DNA from: Phycisphaerales bacterium
Lineage (GTDB): Bacteria > Planctomycetota > Phycisphaerae > Phycisphaerales > SM1A02
NCBI GenBank assembly: GCA_007127615.1
Contig: SKZB01000397.1
Coordinates: 1 to 8,987 of the forward strand
Direction of reading: 5' to 3'
DNA: 8,987 bases
Shown: positions 1-6,813 of the stretch, piece by piece
Position numbering within the stretch: the first letter of the stretch is position 1
Layout of the letters: each line of letters begins with the position of its first letter
The notes under the pieces: model-generated
Told to the model about the DNA's origin: nothing
What the model saw: only the letters and a program-made list of their open reading frames with translations
Database searches by the model: none
Made by a program: the position numbers and the translations under genes

Positions 1-1619
1 AAGTGAATCGCGCGGACCGCCGAGGTTCCCCGCGTGGCATCGAGCAGCCGCTGGAGGTCGAACCGGTCCGGCTCCTCGGAGATGCGCTGTTTCGCCGCCA
101 TCGCGTACATCTGCAGTTCCGCCAGATCGCCGTGGGTCGGATCGGGGTGAACCCGGCGCAGGATCGGTACGTGCAGGTCCTCGAACAGCCGCGCGAGCGC
201 CTCGTTCGCCTCGACCATGAACATTTCGATGATTTTGTGCGTGTAGGCATCGTCTTCCGGAACGGCATCGACCACGTGGCCGTCATCATCGAAGACCAGT
301 TCGACCTCCGGCAGGTTGAGCACGATCATGCCGTGCTTGTGCCGGCGCTTCTGAATGAGGCGGGCGAGCTTGTTGCTGAGCTGAAGTTTTTCGATCAGCG
401 CATCGGTGTAACTCGCATCAGTTCGCGCGTGCTTGCGGGCTTCCTTCTGATCACCGTCGATCAGCGCCTGCGCTTCGAGATAGGTCAGGCGCTTGGCGGA
501 TCGGATGACCGTCGAGGCGACGCGCTGGCTGATCACGCGGCCTTTGCCGTCGAGCGTGATGAAGGCGGACTTGGCAAAGCGGTTCACACCCTCCTGAAGC
601 GAGCAGACGCCGTTGGAGAGGACCTCCGGCAGCATGGGGATCACCAGCCGGGGCAGGTAGACGCTCGTGCCGCGCAGTTTGGCTTCCTTGTCGAGTTCGG
701 AATCGGGGCGGACGAAATGCGAGACGTCCGCGATGTGCACGCCGAGCGTGTATTCATCCGCCTTGGCGTCGTACTCGAGCGAGATCGCGTCGTCGAAATC
801 CTTCGCGTCCGGCGGATCGATCGTGAAGATGAACCGCTCGGTCAGGTCTTCGCGGTCCTTCCACGGGCCTTCGGCCTCCTGGTCGAACGCCTTGGAGACC
901 TTTCTCGCCTCGTCGACGATGGCGTCGTCAAACTCGGTGCGCAGGCCGTGGGCTTCGATCACCGCGGCGGTTTCCACATCGGGGCGGCCCGCCTCACCGA
1001 GCACCTTCACGATCACGCCCTCCGCGAGGTACCGTTGGTCGGGGTAGTGCACGAGGTCGATGACGACCTTGCTGCCTTCTTTGGCGTTCTTCGCGTGGGG
1101 GTCGCGGATCAGGACGGGATCGTGAATCGATCGGCCGTCGGGCTCGACGAACCAGTTGGCGCCGTCCTTGAAGAGCGTTCCGACGAAGTGATCCTGACCG
1201 CGTTCGATGACCTCGACGATCCGTCCGACGAAACCCGATCGCCCGCCGCCGCCCCGGCCGCGCCCGCCGCGGACGACCTCGGCCCGGACGCGGTCGCGTG
1301 AGACCGCCCCGCCGGTTTCGCCCGGCGGAACGAAGAGATCGCCATCCCGAAACTGCTGATCGGGAATCACAAACCCGAAGCCGCGCTCGTTCAAGCGAAA
1401 ACGGCCGGTGACTTCATCGGGAAAGTTCGGCAGGTGGACGAGCCCGCCCGGGTCGACCTCGATCTTCTTCTCTTTGCGCAGCAGGCGGATCGCTTCGTCG
1501 AAAGCGTCGCGTTCCTCACTTTCCACCCGCAGATCGCGGGCGATCGCGCCGATGGTGGACGGCTGGTAGTTGCCGTGGGCGAGGTGTTCGAGAATTCGGG
1601 CGGTAAATCGCAGGGGCAT
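1..1619 (-). CDS. rnr: Ribonuclease R, N-terminal part (3' end of gene outside the window)
   Basis: RNase R is a processive 3'-to-5' hydrolytic exoribonuclease of the RNB family that degrades structured RNA and takes part in mRNA and rRNA quality control in the cytoplasm. The 539 visible residues start MPLRFTARILEHLAHGNYQP. They show an N-terminal winged-helix domain (about 1-60), two cold-shock-like OB domains (about 70-205) and most of the RNB catalytic domain (from about 255). The catalytic signature TIDPPDAKDFDDA gives the metal-binding aspartates D268, D274, D276 and D277. HIADVSHFV (295-303) and LPEVLSNGVCSL (330-341) are also family-typical. The rest of RNB and the C-terminal S1 domain lie beyond the left edge. 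An AAAGG (1632-1628, minus strand) sits 8 bases before the ATG. Between the two OB regions is a Gly/Arg-rich stretch at 117-128. The gene is divergent from the PEGA lipoprotein gene. The family call is firm; RNase R rather than RNase II rests on the N-terminal winged helix. Confidence 0.96.
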   Translation of the reverse strand, partial: MPLRFTARILEHLAHGNYQPSTIGAIARDLRVESEERDAFDEAIRLLRKEKKIEVDPGGLVHLPNFPDEVTGRFRLNERGFGFVIPDQQFRDGDLFVPPGETGGAVSRDRVRAEVVRGGRGRGGGGRSGFVGRIVEVIERGQDHFVGTLFKDGANWFVEPDGRSIHDPVLIRDPHAKNAKEGSKVVIDLVHYPDQRYLAEGVIVKVLGEAGRPDVETAAVIEAHGLRTEFDDAIVDEARKVSKAFDQEAEGPWKDREDLTERFIFTIDPPDAKDFDDAISLEYDAKADEYTLGVHIADVSHFVRPDSELDKEAKLRGTSVYLPRLVIPMLPEVLSNGVCSLQEGVNRFAKSAFITLDGKGRVISQRVASTVIRSAKRLTYLEAQALIDGDQKEARKHARTDASYTDALIEKLQLSNKLARLIQKRRHKHGMIVLNLPEVELVFDDDGHVVDAVPEDDAYTHKIIEMFMVEANEALARLFEDLHVPILRRVHPDPTHGDLAELQMYAMAAKQRISEEPDRFDLQRLLDATRGTSAVRAIH

Positions 1620-1639
1620 GAAAATAACCTTTCGGCCGC

Positions 1640-1645
1640 ATCGTA
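1640..1645 (-). promoter_or_regulatory. Possible -10 box of the rnr promoter
   Basis: Read on the minus strand this is TACGAT, four of six matches to TATAAT. A TTCGAA lies 16 bases upstream as a poor -35 candidate. Transcription would start near 1633, just ahead of the AAAGG ribosome-binding site of rnr, leaving a leader of about 14 bases. The position is sensible but the match is modest, so this is a weak prediction. Confidence 0.3.
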
Positions 1646-1699
1646 ACAGGGATCAGGGCGATTCGAATCGGCCCGGGTTCCCGAAAGCGCGGCATCTGG

Positions 1700-1705
1700 T
1701 ACCAT
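1700..1705 (+). promoter_or_regulatory. Possible -10 box (TACCAT) for a leaderless PEGA lipoprotein mRNA
   Basis: TACCAT fits the TANNNT pattern and ends 7 bases before the ATG at 1713, so transcription would begin at or next to the start codon. No Shine-Dalgarno sequence is visible before that ATG, which agrees with a leaderless message. The -35 candidate (TTCCCG, 1678-1683) is poor. Inference only. Confidence 0.3.
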
Positions 1706-1712
1706 CTCGCGC

Positions 1713-2171
1713 ATGATCGAGACCCGGCGGACCATCCCCGTGATGCTGAGACGGCTGCCCGTCTTCGGGCTGATCGCCCTGGTCGTCTTTGCGTCCGGGT
1801 GCGTTCGGAGGACGATCACCATCACCTCCGAGCCGCCCGGGGCGCTGGTCTGGGTGAATGACCGAGAGATCGGTCGCACGCCGGTCGATTTCGACTTCCT
1901 CTACTACGGACGATACGACGTGCGTCTCGAGCGGGACGGCCACGAGCCGCAGATGACCCTCGGTGAGGCCAGGCCGCCGCTGTGGGACTCCATTCCCTTT
2001 GATTTCGTGGCGGAACTGGCGCCCGTGGATCTCCACAGCCGGGTTCACTGGCACTTTGAACTGGATGAGATCACGGATGATCGGGCGTCGCTCATTCAGC
2101 GGGCCCGTTCGCTTCGCAGTCGAATCGATTCCGAGACCGCAGACCCGGAAGCCACCCCGGATGTGGACTGA
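1713..2171 (+). CDS. PEGA-domain lipoprotein
   Basis: Small exported protein of 152 residues. Basic residues and a hydrophobic stretch (about 15-28, LPVFGLIALVVFA) lead to a lipobox-like ASGC with Cys30 as the probable lipidated residue, so it is likely anchored in a membrane facing the periplasm. Residues 34-78 form a PEGA domain: ITSEPPGALVWVNDREIGRTP followed by YGRYDVRLERDGHEP. PEGA domains are short beta modules common in bacterial surface and envelope proteins; their binding partners are mostly unknown. Residues 90-152 are not recognisable and end in an acidic tail. Met11 (base 1743) is an alternative start that still leaves a complete signal peptide. Neither start has a good ribosome-binding site. 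The first is preferred because a TANNNT box sits just upstream. The domain is clear; the cellular role is unknown. Confidence 0.85.
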   Translation: MIETRRTIPVMLRRLPVFGLIALVVFASGCVRRTITITSEPPGALVWVNDREIGRTPVDFDFLYYGRYDVRLERDGHEPQMTLGEARPPLWDSIPFDFVAELAPVDLHSRVHWHFELDEITDDRASLIQRARSLRSRIDSETADPEATPDVD

Positions 2172-2172
2172 A

Positions 2173-2202
2173 CCGCATCGTCGCGGCGGATTTTTGCAAA
2201 AA
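2173..2202 (+). terminator. Possible weak terminator and 12-bp palindrome after the PEGA gene
   Basis: A short stem CCGC (2173-2176) pairs with GCGG (2183-2186) and is followed after four bases by TTTTT (2191-2195). The T run is also half of the perfect palindrome TTTTTGCAAAAA (2191-2202). The stem is only 4 bp, so termination would be inefficient if it occurs. The palindrome could instead be a protein-binding site. Confidence 0.2.
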
Positions 2203-2272
2203 CCTCCGGAAGCTTGCGGCAAAATTCGACCGGCGGCGGGCTCGGGCGAATCATGAGTGATGCGGGGTGGGC

Positions 2273-2311
2273 GGGGATAGGCGTTGGGGATAGGCCTTGG
2301 GGATAGTACGC
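2273..2311 (+). repeat. 13-bp tandem repeat, three copies
   Basis: GGGGATAG occurs at 2273-2280, 2286-2293 and 2299-2306, each exactly 13 bases apart. The first two units differ by one base (GGGGATAGGCGTT and GGGGATAGGCCTT); the third keeps only the GGGGATAG core. The array lies in the 195-base gap before the coiled-coil protein gene, 61 bases from the nearest edge of the last core to that start codon. It could be a slippage product or a set of phased regulator-binding sites. Confidence 0.75.
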
Positions 2312-2366
2312 CAGTGATTGACCCGGCCGGTTCTGCCCGGACCGGTTCTTTGGAAAGGAGTCGCCC

Positions 2367-3194
2367 ATGACGTGGCGCCGGTTCGCATTGAGCATCCCGC
2401 TTCTCGCGCTGATCGGCGCGGGCCTTCTCACTTCGGCTGATGAGTCTTCGCCCGCCCGCCCTCTGACGGGTGATCGCGCTGTGGATGAGATCATCCGCGA
2501 GTTGTTGGAAGAGAACCGCGCGCTGCGCGCCGAACTGGCCGAAGTGAGACTTGAGGCAGAGATCGCGCAACGGGAGCTGGAGGCGTTGCGTCAGTTCATG
2601 CTCGATCATCACGAGTACGGCCGGGACTTTGAGGCGTACCGGGCGCTGCGCGAACTCCGGGAGCGCGAAGCGCAGCAGCGGGCGTACCAGCGAAGGCAGG
2701 AACGGCGCGCCGAGGAACGCGCGAAACGCGAAGAACAACGTCGCGCGGCCCAGGACGAGCGGAGCGAGCGTGAGCAGCTCGAACGCGAGTCCCGGAAGTA
2801 TCGGGAGGCGGGGTTTCAGCCGCTCGGTTTCGACGTGTTCGCCGGCCGCATGGCGTATCACTACCGGGCGCTGGACGCCGAGCGATCCCAACTGCTGTAC
2901 GATCCCTTCCTCGGCTTCTACCACACCCCGCAGCCGCGGGCTGAAGTCGATTACTCCAACATGACGATTTCGGGGAGCATCGTGAACGCCGGCCGTGAAG
3001 TCCGGAACATTGGCGTGGCGATCACCTTCTTCGATCGGCACGGCAATCAGATCGGTCACGAGATCATTCAGGTCAACAATGCTCGCCCCGACGTGCCGTA
3101 TCCGTTCACATCGCGCGTGGAGATGGCGGCGGGTCGGCCGTTCGAGTCGTCCAGCACCTACGTCCTCTACGCCGATCCGGTGCCGGCGAACTGA
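2367..3194 (+). CDS. Exported coiled-coil protein with C-terminal FxLYD-like domain
   Basis: Protein of 275 residues with a signal peptide (MTWRR, hydrophobic core about 6-22, likely cut near TSA-DE at 24). A leucine-rich heptad region (about 37-78) follows, and then a long, highly charged helix rich in Arg, Glu and Gln (about 88-147) that should form a coiled coil. Residues 198-270 look like an FxLYD-type beta sandwich: MTISGSIVNAGREVRNIGVA, FFDRHGNQIG, then a PYPFTSRVEM strand. FxLYD modules are found in bacterial surface and secreted proteins and have no assigned activity. The start is well supported by GGAAAGGAG (2352-2360), six bases before the ATG. A structural or scaffolding envelope role is an inference from the architecture. 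It follows the PEGA lipoprotein gene in the same direction, and the two may act in the same compartment. Confidence 0.82.
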   Translation: MTWRRFALSIPLLALIGAGLLTSADESSPARPLTGDRAVDEIIRELLEENRALRAELAEVRLEAEIAQRELEALRQFMLDHHEYGRDFEAYRALRELREREAQQRAYQRRQERRAEERAKREEQRRAAQDERSEREQLERESRKYREAGFQPLGFDVFAGRMAYHYRALDAERSQLLYDPFLGFYHTPQPRAEVDYSNMTISGSIVNAGREVRNIGVAITFFDRHGNQIGHEIIQVNNARPDVPYPFTSRVEMAAGRPFESSSTYVLYADPVPAN

Positions 3195-3291
3195 ACGTGC
3201 GAGGTCATCACTGATCGCAGAGCACAAGCGGGGTCGATGCCCGCGATCGGGCCGCCGGCGTCCCGGCTCAGCGTTTGATCGCCGGAACGCC

Positions 3292-3297
3292 TACACT
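3292..3297 (+). promoter_or_regulatory. Possible -10 box (TACACT) just before the membrane-protein gene
   Basis: TACACT fits TANNNT (four of six to TATAAT) and ends 8 bases before the ATG at 3306. No Shine-Dalgarno sequence precedes that ATG, and no good -35 box is visible. The arrangement mirrors that before the PEGA gene and suggests a leaderless message. Low confidence. Confidence 0.28.
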
Positions 3298-3305
3298 GCG
3301 GCCCG

Positions 3306-3803
3306 ATGAGATCGAACTCTGCCCCCCAATTGACCGCCGACCGGGATCGAAACCGCTCGCGCGCGAGAATGATCATCTTTCCGCTTCTGGTGTTGATCAT
3401 CGCTGCGGGCATGTGGCTGACGAGCACCGCCATGCCCGGGATGAGCGACGCGGCGCAGCGCGCGGAGTTGCGTGCGGCGGTGATCGATCTCTGTGATGAG
3501 TTGGCCGGGGACCGCATTCAGCCGGCGGCGGAATCCACCGCCCGCCGGTTGAAGGTGCCGCCCGCGCTGCACGAAATGCTGCGTCTTTTCCTGCGGGAAG
3601 AGGTCGATCCGAACGATCTTCAGATCTCGGTCGAATCGGGCGATCTCGCTTCTCCCGTGGGCGACGGGCGGGCGAGCCATCACGCCGTGCTGCGCGTGGG
3701 CGATGAGCCGCGTTTCAAGCTGCGGTTTCTCCATGAGGGCCGGCCCGGCGGCTACCGATTTCTGGGCTACAAACGCATGGAAAAATCCGAGTCCCCGGCG
3801 TGA
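3306..3803 (+). CDS. Single-span membrane protein of unknown function
   Basis: I do not recognise this 165-residue protein. A basic N-terminus (RDRNRSRARM, 12-21) precedes one strong membrane helix (about 23-39, IIFPLLVLIIAAGMWLT). By the positive-inside rule the C-terminal 120 residues face the periplasm. That part has a predicted helical first half (48-100, with a LHEMLRLFLREEVDPNDL stretch) and a beta-like second half (125-157, HAVLRVGDEPRFKLRFLHEG then GGYRFLGYKRME). Met22 (base 3369) would be an alternative start, but neither start has a ribosome-binding site; the first one has a -10-like box immediately upstream. The aminotransferase gene follows 66 bases later in the same direction, but no functional link is evident. 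That it is coding rests on the clear hydrophobic segment and coherent soluble part, in the same direction as its neighbours. Confidence 0.7.
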   Translation: MRSNSAPQLTADRDRNRSRARMIIFPLLVLIIAAGMWLTSTAMPGMSDAAQRAELRAAVIDLCDELAGDRIQPAAESTARRLKVPPALHEMLRLFLREEVDPNDLQISVESGDLASPVGDGRASHHAVLRVGDEPRFKLRFLHEGRPGGYRFLGYKRMEKSESPA

Positions 3804-3869
3804 GGGGCGAAAGCGCCGCCCACGGCACATCGATCAGATTCACAACCCCGAGACGGAGAATCGCACCGA

Positions 3870-4766
3870 ATGGACGTCTGGCTGAACGGCAAGTTCGTTG
3901 ATCGAAACGAGGCCAGGGTTTCGGTCTTTGACGCAGGGTTTCAGCATGCCGTCGGCGTGTTTGAAACCATGCTCGTGCGCAACGGCCGCGTGTTCCGAAT
4001 CGAACAGCATCTGGAGCGGCTGGCGGAATCCGCCCGGAGGTTGCGTCTGACCGAACGACTGCGCACCGATCCGCTCGCGGAAGCCGTTGAAATGACGGTG
4101 TCACGCAACAAACTCGAGGCGGCCCGGGTGCGGCTGACCCTGACCGGCGGCGATCTCAACCTGCTGCAGTCGTCCGGGCAAAGTTCACCGGACCCCACGA
4201 TTCTCATCGTCGCGCAGCCGCCGACCGATTATCCCGGCGCGTTCTTTAAGATGGGAGTCCGGGTCAGTATCGCCGAGAGTCGTGACAACCCGTTTCACGT
4301 CATGGCGGGTCATAAAACGCTCAACTACTGGCCGCGCATCCAGGCGCTGCAACTGGCCGGCACGCAGCAGTCGAGCGAAGCGCTCTGGTTTTCGGTGAGC
4401 AATCACCTTCTCGGCGGGTGCGTCAGCAACGTGTTTCTCATCAAAGACCGGACGTTAAGGACCCCCATCGCGCGCGGGGAAGAAAGCGAAGCCGCGATTC
4501 CATCCTGCGTTCTGCCGGGTATCACCCGCCGCGCGGTGATCGAACTGGCGGAGCGCGAGGGGCTGCACGTTGAGAAACGCATGCTCACCATCGAGGATGT
4601 GCTCGGTGCGGACGAAGTTTTCCTGACCAATTCGAGCTGGGGCGTGCTGCCGGTCGTCCACGTCGAGCGCGAGTCAATCGACTCCGGTGAACCGGGGCCG
4701 ATCACCCGGCAACTGCGTCAGGCGTGGCTTGATCTCGTGCAGAACGAAACCGGAACGACGTCGTAG
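3870..4766 (+). CDS. Class IV PLP-dependent aminotransferase (BCAT / D-amino-acid aminotransferase / ADC lyase fold)
   Basis: Cytoplasmic PLP enzyme of 298 residues, the usual length for the fold. Family landmarks: VSVFDAGFQHAVGVFETMLV (17-36, the N-terminal signature), the Schiff-base lysine K149 in GHKTLNYWPRIQAL, LPGITRRAVIELA (215-227, PLP phosphate region) and ADEVFLTNSSWGVLPV (247-262). Members transaminate branched-chain or D-amino acids, or release pyruvate from aminodeoxychorismate in folate synthesis (PabC). The sequence alone does not settle which, and no pabA/B or ilv gene is adjacent. Oddity: where typical members have Glu in E-G-x-x-S-N (the residue contacting the PLP pyridine nitrogen, E193 in E. 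coli IlvE), this protein reads GGCVSNVF with Gly182. This implies altered cofactor chemistry or a distinct subfamily. GGAG (3855-3858) lies 11 bases before the ATG. The gene converges on nadD with 39 bases between. Confidence 0.88.
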   Translation: MDVWLNGKFVDRNEARVSVFDAGFQHAVGVFETMLVRNGRVFRIEQHLERLAESARRLRLTERLRTDPLAEAVEMTVSRNKLEAARVRLTLTGGDLNLLQSSGQSSPDPTILIVAQPPTDYPGAFFKMGVRVSIAESRDNPFHVMAGHKTLNYWPRIQALQLAGTQQSSEALWFSVSNHLLGGCVSNVFLIKDRTLRTPIARGEESEAAIPSCVLPGITRRAVIELAEREGLHVEKRMLTIEDVLGADEVFLTNSSWGVLPVVHVERESIDSGEPGPITRQLRQAWLDLVQNETGTTS

Positions 4767-4805
4767 GCCAGCCGATCTTCAACCTCGCTGCGGTGAGTGC
4801 ACCCT

Positions 4806-5444
4806 TCAACCCGCGTTCGCCCCGTACAGGCCGTGCCGAAAGATGTACTCGATGACCGGCGGGTCGAGCAGGTCGGTCAGCGGTTCCCGTTGCCTGATCC
4901 GTTCCCGCACGTCGGTCGAGCTGACCGGGACGTTCGGCAGGGGGACGATACACGACCGCCACCACGCCACCCGCTCCGCATCGTGGTGTTCGCGCCACTG
5001 CGCTTCCAGTGACTTCGCGTCATCCCAGGGCGCGCGCAGCATCACCGCCGGCCGGGCCAGTTCAACGATGGTTTTCCACTCACGCCAGCGGTGAAACGAA
5101 GCCGCCTGATCGGCGCCGATCAGCAGACGCAGTTCCGTTTCACGGCCGCCGGTTTCCTTCAATTCGCGCAGTGTGTCCACGGTGTAGCTCGGCCCTTCGC
5201 GCTCCAGTTCCATCGTGGTGATTCGCGCCTTCGGGACCGGCGCGACGGCGAGCTTCAGCATGGCGAGTCGGTGCTCGCTCGGGGTGGGGGGCGCATCGAG
5301 CTTGAGCGGATTGATCGCCGCGGGGATGTAAAGGATCTCATCGCACGAGAGCTTCTCCGCCACCATCGGGGGAAGGATGCGGTGGGCTCGGTGCGGCGGA
5401 TCGAAAGTTCCGCCGAAGATCAGGATGCGGGGCGCGTCGGACAT
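4806..5444 (-). CDS. nadD: Nicotinate-nucleotide adenylyltransferase
   Basis: NadD transfers AMP from ATP to nicotinate mononucleotide, giving deamido-NAD, the next-to-last step of NAD synthesis. The 212-residue protein matches the usual size. Nucleotidyltransferase motifs: ILIFGGTFDPPHRAH (7-21), with HRAH in place of the more common H-x-G-H, and VSSTDVRERI (174-183, the ISSTxIR motif). GADQAASFHRWREWKTI (110-126) corresponds to the conserved G-x-D...W region. The frame remains open upstream to a TTG at 5516, but homologues begin right before the GGTFDP strand, so the ATG at 5444 is chosen. No clear ribosome-binding site precedes it. It is the last gene of the panC - hydrolase - nadD series, 55 bases after the hydrolase stop, so it is probably cotranscribed. 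The gene family is secure; the exact start less so. Confidence 0.93.
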   Translation of the reverse strand: MSDAPRILIFGGTFDPPHRAHRILPPMVAEKLSCDEILYIPAAINPLKLDAPPTPSEHRLAMLKLAVAPVPKARITTMELEREGPSYTVDTLRELKETGGRETELRLLIGADQAASFHRWREWKTIVELARPAVMLRAPWDDAKSLEAQWREHHDAERVAWWRSCIVPLPNVPVSSTDVRERIRQREPLTDLLDPPVIEYIFRHGLYGANAG

Positions 5445-5499
5445 GTCGCGGGTCGGTCTCGGGCGGGCTGTTTCGTAGAGCGAAATCGGGCCAAGGAGA

Positions 5500-6813
5500 T
5501 CACGGCCGATCGACAAAGACTTCCCGTTCGATCCAGTCGGCGATGCGGCCGGCCTGCGTCGGCAGCCACCAGAACAAGAGCGCGTGTCCGAGCGGATACG
5601 ACCACTTCTCCGGGCGGCCGAGTCGTTCGTGCAGTTCCCGGCCGTAGGCGGCGGGCACGATCTGATCGAGCGAGCCGTGGATCATCAGCGTCGGTACGGA
5701 CCGGAGCAGCGGGGCGGTGTGATAGGGATCGTAACGGCTCGCGCTGAGGTACGCTCCGGGCAGAGCATCAACCTCTACCGATGCGTTCCGCCCGCCTTCA
5801 CGGCGCAGACGTGAACCGATGTTCGCCACGCGGCTGTCGAGCATGATGCCCGCCACGTTCACGCCGCCGCCGATCATCACCACCGCATCGAGATCGGGCA
5901 GGAACCGGGCCGCCACCGTCGGCGTGGCCAGCGCGCCGGCGCTGTAGCCGATGATGACCAGCGGCAGATCACGAAGCTCCCGGTGCTCGGTCCGCAGGTG
6001 GGTCATGGCGTCGTACACCGCATGGGCGTAGTCGGCGCCGAACTCATCGAGCGTCTCACCGATGCGCTCCGGCGGCACCAGCGAGGGTTCACGATCGGGA
6101 TGCCGCTGCTGAAAGCGGATCACCACCGGCGAAGGCAGCACTTCCAGCGTCGCCCACCCCCGCCCACGAAGCGTCTCCGTCACGCGGGATTCGTACGACC
6201 GATCGCCGATACTCACGAGATGAATCACCATGCCGCGCGGTGCGGCCACGGTGTTGGCTTCGGGAAAATTCAGCGAAAACCGCCAGCGCGGCAGGTAGGC
6301 ATTCTGCCAGAGCGGTGAATCCATCCGGCTCTTGAGTTCCGGGAAGCGCGTTTCATCAAGCCGGTTCAGAACCGCCAGATACGACGGACGGGCATCGCTG
6401 GTCCGAACGATCAACGACTCGCCCACCACCCACATCGGCGGGTCCGCCTCCGCCGGCAACACCAGCCCGAGCAGTTCGAACGCGCGGGAGTTGATCGCCA
6501 GGGCGGCCGATCGATCGCCGATCTGAATGATCGCGGGTTCGTGATTGGCAGCATCGTTCAGAAGGTGGTCGCGCAGAAGAGCGGGATAGCGCTTCGGCAG
6601 TGCTTCAACCGCGAACGCGATGTCCTGCTCACGCGCGGCGGTCAGCCGGTCCGGATCCGCCGGCGTCACCGAAGCGCAGCCGCAGATCAACGTGGGCGCG
6701 GCCGCAGCGACCGCGGGCAGAACCGACCGCCGCCAGACCGCCGCCGGCGAGAAATGGAACGGAAAACGATTTCGGCTCGGCATGGATGAATCTTGCCCCG
6801 CCCGGGCGCTCAT
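5500..6813 (-). CDS. Alpha/beta hydrolase lipoprotein of unknown substrate
   Basis: Exported hydrolase of 437 residues. A basic and hydrophobic leader (about 28-43) ends in LICGC, a lipobox-like sequence making Cys46 the probable lipid anchor. Catalytic elements of the alpha/beta-hydrolase fold are in order: a strand and nucleophile elbow LVIIGYSAGA with Ser291, the acid in MIHGSLDQIVPA (Asp383), and the histidine in YPLGHALLFW (His410). An N-terminal part of about 140 residues (50-190) precedes the fold and is not recognised. Substrate could be an ester, amide or peptide; the sequence does not say. Its ATG overlaps the panC stop as ATGA, which supports the first start and translational coupling; Met11 (base 6783) is an alternative that keeps the signal. 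Placement between two cofactor genes is curious, since this protein should act outside the cytoplasm. Confidence 0.87.
   Translation of the reverse strand: MSARAGQDSSMPSRNRFPFHFSPAAVWRRSVLPAVAAAAPTLICGCASVTPADPDRLTAAREQDIAFAVEALPKRYPALLRDHLLNDAANHEPAIIQIGDRSAALAINSRAFELLGLVLPAEADPPMWVVGESLIVRTSDARPSYLAVLNRLDETRFPELKSRMDSPLWQNAYLPRWRFSLNFPEANTVAAPRGMVIHLVSIGDRSYESRVTETLRGRGWATLEVLPSPVVIRFQQRHPDREPSLVPPERIGETLDEFGADYAHAVYDAMTHLRTEHRELRDLPLVIIGYSAGALATPTVAARFLPDLDAVVMIGGGVNVAGIMLDSRVANIGSRLRREGGRNASVEVDALPGAYLSASRYDPYHTAPLLRSVPTLMIHGSLDQIVPAAYGRELHERLGRPEKWSYPLGHALLFWWLPTQAGRIADWIEREVFVDRP

Noticed and set aside
3..1301. A 432-codon open frame on the plus strand opposite ribonuclease R
   Set aside because: The minus strand encodes an unmistakable RNase R with catalytic motifs. 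The plus-strand frame is an antisense shadow of high-GC codon use with no recognisable domain.
2318..2346. TTGACC as a -35 box for the coiled-coil gene
   Set aside because: No acceptable -10 sequence lies 16-18 bases downstream; the corresponding bases read ACCGGT.
1653..3227. A 524-codon open frame on the minus strand opposite the PEGA and coiled-coil genes
   Set aside because: The plus strand carries a signal peptide, PEGA motif, a strong ribosome-binding site and an FxLYD-like domain. The antisense product is low-complexity Arg/Pro/Ala-rich and bridges both genes and their spacer.
4767..4805. A terminator between the convergent aminotransferase and nadD genes
   Set aside because: The 39-base gap holds no stable hairpin or T tract.
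5445..5516. A 24-codon upstream extension of nadD from TTG
   Set aside because: It would overlap the hydrolase end by 17 bases and adds sequence absent from NadD homologues, which begin just before GGTFDP. It is not fully excluded because neither start has a clear ribosome-binding site.
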